Part shown: positions 8,101-11,452 of the stretch, one piece after another
Layout of the letters: each line of letters opens with the position of its first letter
Numbering within the stretch: the stretch's first letter is position 1
NCBI GenBank assembly: GCA_005889025.1
Contig: VBCZ01000036.1
Location: 7,738-19,189 of the forward strand
DNA length: 11,452 bases
Direction of reading: 5' to 3'
DNA from: Betaproteobacteria bacterium
Lineage (GTDB): Bacteria; Pseudomonadota; Gammaproteobacteria; Burkholderiales; Casimicrobiaceae
Position numbers and translations under genes: made by a program
Notes under the pieces: generated by a model
The model's input: the letters and a program-made list of their open reading frames with translations, nothing else
What the model was told of the DNA's origin: nothing
Database searches by the model: none

Positions 8101-8650
8101 TGGCGTCGTTGTCGAGATGCGCGAGCAAGCGGACCCATGCCGGATCGTCGCCAGCCGCATCGAGCTCCAGACGCACGGCTTCGACGTACATCGACCGCGC
8201 GTTCTCGACAAATTGCGGCTGTGCGCCGACCTTTGCGGCCAGCGGCGCCTGGCGCATCAGGTTGGCGCAGAGCGCATCGATCGTGTGCACTTGCAGGCGA
8301 GCGGGATGCGCCGTCAGGTTCCAGCCGAGTGCGGCGTCGCGCGCGAGCGCGGCCCGCGCGAGTTTCCACGTCCGCGCGTGATGTGATGCAAGGGGTGCCG
8401 GCCCTGTCTCGGCTGTGCGCAGCGCGGCGACGATGCGTTCGAGCATTTCGCCTGCAGCCTTGCGCGTGAACGTCATCGCGACGATCGCCTCCGGACGTTG
8501 CACGCGGCCCAGCAGCGCCAGGAAACGCTGAATCAAGAGCTCGGTCTTGCCCGAGCCCGCCGGCGCCTGGACGATGAACGAGCGCGCTATGTCGAGCGCC
8601 ATCTGGCGCGCCACATCGTCCTGATCGATGATCTTTTCATTCACTCGCAT
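5153..8650 (-). CDS. addA: AddA-type UvrD-like helicase/nuclease subunit; nuclease domain disrupted
   Basis: RecB/AddA-type ATP-dependent DNA helicase-nuclease subunit for double-strand break processing, partner of the AddB-type gene upstream. From the ATG at 8650, the superfamily 1 helicase motifs are all present: Walker A APAGSGKT (29-36), TFTRKAAGEM (60-69), DEFQD (425-429), GDPMQSIYRFRE (457-468), SRNFRS (494-499), TLHRAKGLEFD (769-779) and RLLYVGCTRAR (843-853). The C-terminal nuclease domain starts normally (GIVAHRIL with H963, then NSEYA at 1035-1039). The frame then runs into about 125 residues of Ser/Arg-rich nonsense, ending at 5153. The proper continuation lies in another frame from 5534 (separate entry). 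The start overlaps the end of addB by 14 nt; GTG at 8644 is an alternative. The addA/addB assignment is by domain layout, since this proteobacterial subtype is usually annotated only generically. Confidence 0.88.
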   Translation of the reverse strand: MRVNEKIIDQDDVARQMALDIARSFIVQAPAGSGKTELLIQRFLALLGRVQRPEAIVAMTFTRKAAGEMLERIVAALRTAETGPAPLASHHARTWKLARAALARDAALGWNLTAHPARLQVHTIDALCANLMRQAPLAAKVGAQPQFVENARSMYVEAVRLELDAAGDDPAWVRLLAHLDNDANRAVDLIAHLLGKREQWLPFLVSKDRAMLRDALEQMLIEAIEVELSAVYAAIPASLAAPLLALARYAVQNLEGNGVSAALVACANAGKLPEPTVDSMAQWQALADWLLRSGDPRFRASVDVRNGFPPGGRPAALGHADRSARKDAMHDLLDRLAAVDGLGPALGRVRTLPPPRYADESWSFIGALLDILPRCVARLALVFSSTGRIDFAEATLIALRALGDADAPTDLMLSLDMRIEHLLVDEFQDTSHAQFELIESLTAGWTGDDGRTLFVVGDPMQSIYRFREAEVSLFLSACQQRRIGSVHVEPLTLSRNFRSQRNLVDWVNRVFPAVLPAQDDAARGAVAFKCATPARDAASGAAISLDICSDMQYEAKSVVTRVREALASGAETVAVLVRKRADLADILPALRAAGVAFSAVDLDRLSERQAMLDLLSLAHALVQPDDRLAWLTVLRAPWCGLTLPDLFAVANACSGETLVAAIDADIDTSELSGDGKFRLQRFASVVAPALRNRGRMPLHALVRGVWIALGGPACIAESIDLAGARCFFALLGEHAAGADVPDWPAFVQAFEAIHAEDEPDLLARVRVMTLHRAKGLEFDVVVMPGLGRRPGKNEPQLLRWRRRRNGWLLAPIKARSIGPAEDDPVHAYLRRLAADEDEAELGRLLYVGCTRARQRMHLTAVLATERGDGPQQRWRPPAKGTALAKLWKPLHEAGSVPPHPGTIPVPRTPVDGVPLPRLPVDWRTPVLPDPLAIASAAPITSLQESVEFDWARETARQIGIVAHRILQRIADEGLDAWTESRIGSHRQRIAQELAAVAFTADEISGAVEQVVAAITATIADPRGRWLFAPTHLHANSEYALSTSSYRATRVAIALHSSTASANATARSSRCMRRRCARWRRGRSAWASTFRCLVDGASGNRGQTTVFRRYMTTNSATGPSRSSEAGLSHGQRCKTETNRGLSPIRSRAATLKFKFFKRFRIFIGHL
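5197..5202 (-). promoter_or_regulatory. candidate -10 element for the ribF-ileS-lspA operon
   Basis: On the minus strand TAAAAT, preceded by GC, lies about 45 nt before the ribF GTG, in the only gap (5156-5222) between the inverted-repeat element and ribF. It resembles a sigma70 -10 box. The hexamer 17 nt upstream, TATACG (5225-5220), is a poor -35 box with 3 of 6 matches and overlaps the end of the inverted-repeat element. The assignment rests on position and one hexamer only. Confidence 0.3.
5223..5355. repeat. 133-bp REP/MITE-like element with 21-bp terminal inverted repeats
   Basis: The left arm (5223-5243) and the reverse complement of the right arm (5335-5355) match at 20 of 21 bases; both contain ATAGGGGACAGACC then CGGTTT and differ by one G/A. 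The interior (5244-5334) is 91 bp. I recall repeats with the core GGGGACAGACC scattered in many proteobacterial genomes and associated with IS200-like REP-associated tyrosine transposases; that link is from memory, and no transposase is present here. The element starts immediately after the last nuclease codons of addA and supplies their TAG stop. It lies between the addAB locus and ribF, where a transcript of the paired arms could also fold into a long hairpin and act as a transcriptional barrier. The interior carries a coding-like frame, described separately. Confidence 0.7.
5247..5351 (-). pseudogene. orphan coding-like fragment inside the inverted-repeat element
   Basis: Between the TAG at 5354-5352 and a TGA at 5249-5247, the minus strand has a 34-codon open frame with no start codon. 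It ends in DWAKPIFGGWVVARPTLQD. Most third positions in this second half are G or C, as in the neighbouring real genes, and the peptide looks like the C-terminus of a folded protein rather than random sequence. I do not recognise the family. It is in the same frame as the end of the addA nuclease, but a stop separates them. It may be a captured gene fragment or a conserved interior of the repeat that is open by chance. Confidence 0.25.
5352..5534 (-). pseudogene. frame-displaced 3' end of the AddA-type nuclease domain
   Basis: This 60-codon frame begins AIDFKLSRHEGG and continues with REREQ-like REREYR-type helix sequence (RERERYRAQLEMYAQAM) and GLYFPLLGGWREWE before TAG. These are the standard last motifs of the RecB-type nuclease in this helicase family: DxK of the active site (DFK), QLxxY, and the final LYFP...GWREW. 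It is displaced by one frame from the helicase part, which ends its recognisable sequence at NSEYA around 5534. Between NSEYA and AIDFK the family normally has a segment of very roughly 25-30 residues containing the other catalytic Asp (IDR-type motif), and no frame here encodes it. A simple indel would therefore not restore the domain; an out-of-frame internal deletion explains both facts. Confidence 0.75.
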
Positions 8651-10055
8651 CGTCACCCAACGCATCGAGAAAGCGTGTCGACTGGATGCGGCAAAGCGGC
8701 TGGAGGCGGCATGTCCGGCAAGGAATCGGGTGCGTAGCGCGCGGCGTCACGTTTGCGCGCCCTTCTCCGATCTCCGTGGCCAGCGCTCCCAGGCTGGTGC
8801 GCCACCATGCTTCGAGCGCGTTCCAGTCCTCGAACGCCCCGACCTCCGCGAGCTCCTTCAATCCGGGCCAGGCCGCGGTGTCCGCGGCAACGCCCAACGC
8901 ACGAACCTCGTCCGGACAAAGCTCGGCGTATGCGATCGCCCGCACGGGGACGTCGGGGGTCGCGTCGCGCTGCGCGAGCGTATACAAGCCAAGCTGCGCG
9001 GACCGCGGACGCGGCTCGAACCATTGTCGCGGCCCGTCGGCACGTCCGGTCTTGTAGTCGACGATCGCCCAACCTCCATCGGCGAGTGCATCGACACGAT
9101 CCAGACGCACATCCAAGGTGATGCCTGATAGACGAAGGACCGTCTTCGCCTCGACGCCCGACACGGAAAAGGCGGGACGCGCGCGCTCGACGGCGAGCCA
9201 TGCGTCGAGCACGGTTGCGACGCGGACGGCCTCGCCTGCCCGCACGACCTCGGGCAGGCTGCGCCAGCGCACCGACGGCAACTGCGAGATGCCTTGCCTT
9301 ACGGCGCGATCGATATGTGCATCAAGCATATCGCCATCCAGCGCGACGAGCGACGCGAGGTCGCGCACCGACTCCCAGAACGACGCTAAGGTCGCGTGCA
9401 TGATCAACCCGCGCTCCTGCGCCGACAGTCCGGCCAGCGGCGCAGGCCAGGGCTGCGCCCGGAGACGATGCCGTGCCATCGCCTGAAACGGGCAATCGCT
9501 TTGCGACTGCACCAGGCGTGACCCCCCCGGCGCGACGGCGCCGGGGGCAATCACCGGCGCCCGGTCGTCGCGAATCGTTTCCAGCGTCGCGCTGCCTTGG
9601 ACGAGTTGCACCCAGCCCTGGGCATTTGCACCCGTCGGATGCTCGGGATACGCCAGAATCAGCGACGACACCGAGAGCGGTCGATCGCCATCGCGTACGG
9701 GAGAGCTGAAAACAACGGTAGGCGCGGCGCTGGCGAAACGCGCGGTTATCGTTCGCGCGAATTCAAGCTCCCGCTGCGCGCTCGAGCGGGGTACATTGCG
9801 CTCGCGCTGCCAGCGAAGCGGCAGCAACGGATTCGGAGCCGGCGCAGGCGGCCACCGCTCGGCGGACATTCCTGCGACCCAAAGCGCCGCGAAGCCAAGC
9901 CCGCTTCCCTCGAGCACGCCGAGTATCTGAATCGGCGCGGCGGCGCCTTCCGGCTGAAACACAGTCACCCGGGCGAGCTCGCGCAGGCGATCGATCGCGG
10001 TTGCGTTGGAACAACGCGGGGCAACCGCGCCCAACGCCGCAAATTCGTTGAGCAA
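8637..10055 (-). CDS. addB: AddB-type PD-(D/E)XK nuclease, C-terminal half with Fe-S cluster motif (after in-frame stop)
   Basis: C-terminal part of a 'probable DNA repair protein' of AddB type, in the same frame as the preceding 419-aa piece and separated from it by one TAG codon. The first codon after the stop is TTG at 10055. The RecB-type nuclease domain is intact: GLIMHATLASFW with H220, RLDRVD with D319, IVDYKTG with D333 and K335, and QLGLY with Q354. An AddB-style 4Fe-4S site is formed by C188 (SDCPFQA) together with C446, C449 and C455 (CRTCRLQPLC). If translated alone, it could restart at TTG, since GGGAG lies just before the stop, though the 3-nt spacing is short. Otherwise this is the 3' half of a broken gene. 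A perfect 10-bp hairpin lies within it at 9524-9547. Its end overlaps the addA start. Confidence 0.87.
   Translation of the reverse strand: MLNEFAALGAVAPRCSNATAIDRLRELARVTVFQPEGAAAPIQILGVLEGSGLGFAALWVAGMSAERWPPAPAPNPLLPLRWQRERNVPRSSAQRELEFARTITARFASAAPTVVFSSPVRDGDRPLSVSSLILAYPEHPTGANAQGWVQLVQGSATLETIRDDRAPVIAPGAVAPGGSRLVQSQSDCPFQAMARHRLRAQPWPAPLAGLSAQERGLIMHATLASFWESVRDLASLVALDGDMLDAHIDRAVRQGISQLPSVRWRSLPEVVRAGEAVRVATVLDAWLAVERARPAFSVSGVEAKTVLRLSGITLDVRLDRVDALADGGWAIVDYKTGRADGPRQWFEPRPRSAQLGLYTLAQRDATPDVPVRAIAYAELCPDEVRALGVAADTAAWPGLKELAEVGAFEDWNALEAWWRTSLGALATEIGEGRANVTPRATHPIPCRTCRLQPLCRIQSTRFLDALGDDASE
9524..9547. repeat. 10-bp GC-only perfect hairpin inside addB
   Basis: CCCCCGGCGC (9524-9533) and GCGCCGGGGG (9538-9547) are exact complements around a GACG loop. 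It encodes the Ala/Pro/Gly linker APGAVAPGG just before the Fe-S Cys188 segment. No T-run follows on either strand, so it is not a standard terminator. Confidence 0.6.
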
Positions 10056-11315
10056 CTACTCCCAGGCCTGCCGCGCCTGGTATTCGGCACTGTCGAGCGA
10101 GCGCGAGCCCGGCCACCCGGCTGCAGCGAGCCAGGCGCGCCACGCGTCGACCCATTCTCGTGGCGTCGATGGACGCGCGCGCAGCAGCGCCTCGCGGCCT
10201 TCGCGCCAGCGGGCTGCGAGCTCGGGAGAACGCCGCTCGAGCGCAGCGACGGCGTCGGACATGCTCACGTCGCGCCGACCTTCCTCGAGCCAGTCGCGTT
10301 CGATCGCCGCGCGCCGCTTCCACGACCGCTCTGCGTCCAGCAGATAGGGTGAGCGCAATGCAGCCGCAACCAAGCCGCTTTCTGCGCGCAATGCGCCCAG
10401 CGCGATCAGATCCAATGCCGTGCGCACCAGCGGGATGTCGGCAAGCGGCAGGCCGAGCGATATCTGGAACGGCCGCGACAGCGCATCCGATGGCGCTAAC
10501 GCCGGCCCGAGGATATCGTCGGCGAGCGCCAGAACCTGTTCGCGGCGCTGCGCAAGATCCTCGACGACGATACCCACACCGTCGCTCGAATCGGCTGCCG
10601 CATGCCGGCGTGCCCACGACAATGCCGCAATAAGCTCCTCGCGGGCAGAGCGTGCAGCGATTCGAATCGCCTGTACCGGAATCGCCTGCACCGAATCGAC
10701 GTCTCGCCAAACGATCCCGGCCGCGCTCAATGCCGCGCGAAGTCGCTGTTGTTGCGGCGAGAACTCGATGAAGCCGGCGAAGATCGTTTCGCGGCGCCAC
10801 GCCGGAACGCGGGCCGCCATGGGCGAAAGGACATCGGCGAGCCGAGCCGAATCGATGGCGTCGAGGCGGCGAAGATCTCCGAGATAGGATTCCGCCCACG
10901 ACGCGAACACGACGGCGTCATCGCGATCGTCCTCACCGCGCTGCCACGCGCGCCAGCGAGCGCCACTTTCGCCCCACGCATGGAGCGCTGTCCATGCTTC
11001 CGCAGCGAGCCGTGCCGCGCCGCGCGCATCGAGCAGGATCGTGCTGCCGGCTTCGACAATGTTGCGCCATAGCCACGCGGATTGGGCGGTATCGAGAAGC
11101 AGCGCGCGACCTCCCGTGACGCCGGCTGCGATGGCCTCATCCCACAGGTATCGCAGCCATGCCGAATAGGGGAGGATCGATGCGGTCGGCCAGGCATGAC
11201 GCCCCGCGAGATGTTGCGCACGGTCGTATTGCTGATGAAGGAAGCGCGCGAGGCGGCGGTTGGGCGTGACAACGGCCGCCCCGCTGGCGATCGCGGAAAA
11301 AAAATCAGGACTCAC
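10056..11315 (-). CDS. addB: AddB-type DNA repair protein, N-terminal helicase-like half ending at a premature TAG
   Basis: First 419 codons of the AddB-type gene. The N-terminus TPNRRLARFL (17-26) and WPTASILPYSAWL (42-54) match the degenerate helicase-like start of the proteobacterial 'probable DNA repair protein' family, which lacks a working Walker A motif. RPFQISLGLPLADIPLVRTALDLIALGAL and SPYLLDAERSWKRR-type segments near residues 287-335 are also typical. The start is GTG at 11315: an upstream in-frame stop is at 11354-11352 and no ATG lies between, although the GAGGG before it is unusually close. The piece ends QARQAWE at TAG 10058-10056, and the next codons LLNEFAALG continue the family sequence without a gap. 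The intended protein would be about 892 aa, which fits the family, so the stop looks like a nonsense mutation (or sequence error) rather than a true gene end. Confidence 0.85.
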   Translation of the reverse strand: MSPDFFSAIASGAAVVTPNRRLARFLHQQYDRAQHLAGRHAWPTASILPYSAWLRYLWDEAIAAGVTGGRALLLDTAQSAWLWRNIVEAGSTILLDARGAARLAAEAWTALHAWGESGARWRAWQRGEDDRDDAVVFASWAESYLGDLRRLDAIDSARLADVLSPMAARVPAWRRETIFAGFIEFSPQQQRLRAALSAAGIVWRDVDSVQAIPVQAIRIAARSAREELIAALSWARRHAAADSSDGVGIVVEDLAQRREQVLALADDILGPALAPSDALSRPFQISLGLPLADIPLVRTALDLIALGALRAESGLVAAALRSPYLLDAERSWKRRAAIERDWLEEGRRDVSMSDAVAALERRSPELAARWREGREALLRARPSTPREWVDAWRAWLAAAGWPGSRSLDSAEYQARQAWE

Positions 11316-11339
11316 ACCCTCAATGTTAGCCGACGATCG

Positions 11340-11376
11340 CGCGTTTGCTCGTCAAACGCGGCCGCGGTCAGCGGCC
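11340..11376. repeat. two tandem perfect hairpins upstream of addB
   Basis: Hairpin 1 has arms CGCGTTTG and CAAACGCG with a 5-nt CTCGT loop, starting at 11340; its last G (11360) is shared with hairpin 2. Hairpin 2 has arms GGCCGC (11360-11365) and GCGGCC (11371-11376) with a GGTCA loop. They lie 25-60 nt before the addB GTG. Neither is followed by a T-run, so intrinsic termination is doubtful; a role in the addB leader or as a repeat is possible. The rest of 11316-11409 shows no clear gene. Confidence 0.45.
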
Positions 11377-11409
11377 TTGGCGGTGGAAGCCAGGGAAAAG
11401 TAGGACGTT

Positions 11410-11452
11410 CTAATCGTCGCCGACAGCCACGGCGGCCGCTTCGTCGGCAGCG
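11410..11452 (-). CDS. possible C-terminal end of an upstream minus-strand gene
   Basis: The last bases of the window read AADEAAAVAVGDD followed by TAG on the minus strand. The Ala/Asp-rich, high-GC3 sequence is plausible for a protein end and is on the same strand as addAB, about 95 nt upstream of it. Thirteen codons are far too few to name a family, and the frame could be open by chance. Confidence 0.25.
   Translation of the reverse strand, partial: AADEAAAVAVGDD

Noticed and set aside
8637..8640. ATGA overlap at the addB stop as the addA start
   Set aside because: That ATG is out of frame with the helicase; the in-frame starts are ATG at 8650 or GTG at 8644.
10056..10058. TAG recoding (pyrrolysine or a reassigned codon) in addB
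   Set aside because: TAG is the apparent true stop of lspA in this window, and nothing suggests a suppressor system; a nonsense mutation is simpler.
1..11452. tRNA, rRNA, CRISPR array, riboswitch or complete insertion sequence
   Set aside because: No repeat-spacer pattern, cloverleaf, FMN-type riboswitch ahead of ribF, or transposase frame could be recognised in the gaps between genes.

Overview
The window is GC-rich bacterial DNA whose gene order and protein sequences point to a betaproteobacterium (Burkholderiales/Nitrosomonadales-like). That assignment is inferred from the ribF-ileS-lspA block, the beta-type IleRS sequence, and a PD-(D/E)XK nuclease/UvrD helicase pair; no marker here fixes the genus. 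Coding is dense and mostly on the minus strand. I see no tRNA, rRNA, CRISPR array or intact transposase.

Left end, plus strand (1-799): the 3' part of a PilZ-like protein gene overlaps a DUF2069-type membrane protein gene that starts with TTG. The DUF2069 gene appears frameshifted near its 3' end. It is followed by a very short Arg-rich ORF with a good ribosome binding site and by a possible convergent terminator.

Middle, minus strand (858-5152): ribF, ileS and lspA form a tight housekeeping operon (15-nt gap, then a 4-nt ATGA overlap). The IleRS is complete except that its class I signature HIGH reads HIGT.

Right part, minus strand (5153-11315): an AddAB-type recombinational-repair helicase/nuclease locus. 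The AddB-type gene is split by an in-frame TAG into a 419-aa N-terminal part and a 472-aa C-terminal nuclease/Fe-S part. The AddA-type gene has a complete UvrD-like helicase core, but its C-terminal nuclease domain is broken: the reading frame changes near 5534 and a block of the domain, including a catalytic Asp, seems to be missing. A 133-bp element with 21-bp terminal inverted repeats (GGGGACAGACC type) sits at the 3' end of addA and supplies the stop codon of the nuclease frame. It lies between addA and ribF.

Right edge (11316-11452): a short intergenic stretch with two tandem perfect hairpins, then what may be the last 13 codons of another minus-strand gene.

I found no convincing new multi-gene system. 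The interesting signals are the HIGT IleRS, the double lesion in the AddAB pair, and the inverted-repeat element with a coding-like interior. Three disrupted genes in 11 kb also raise the question of sequencing or assembly error, which should be settled first.
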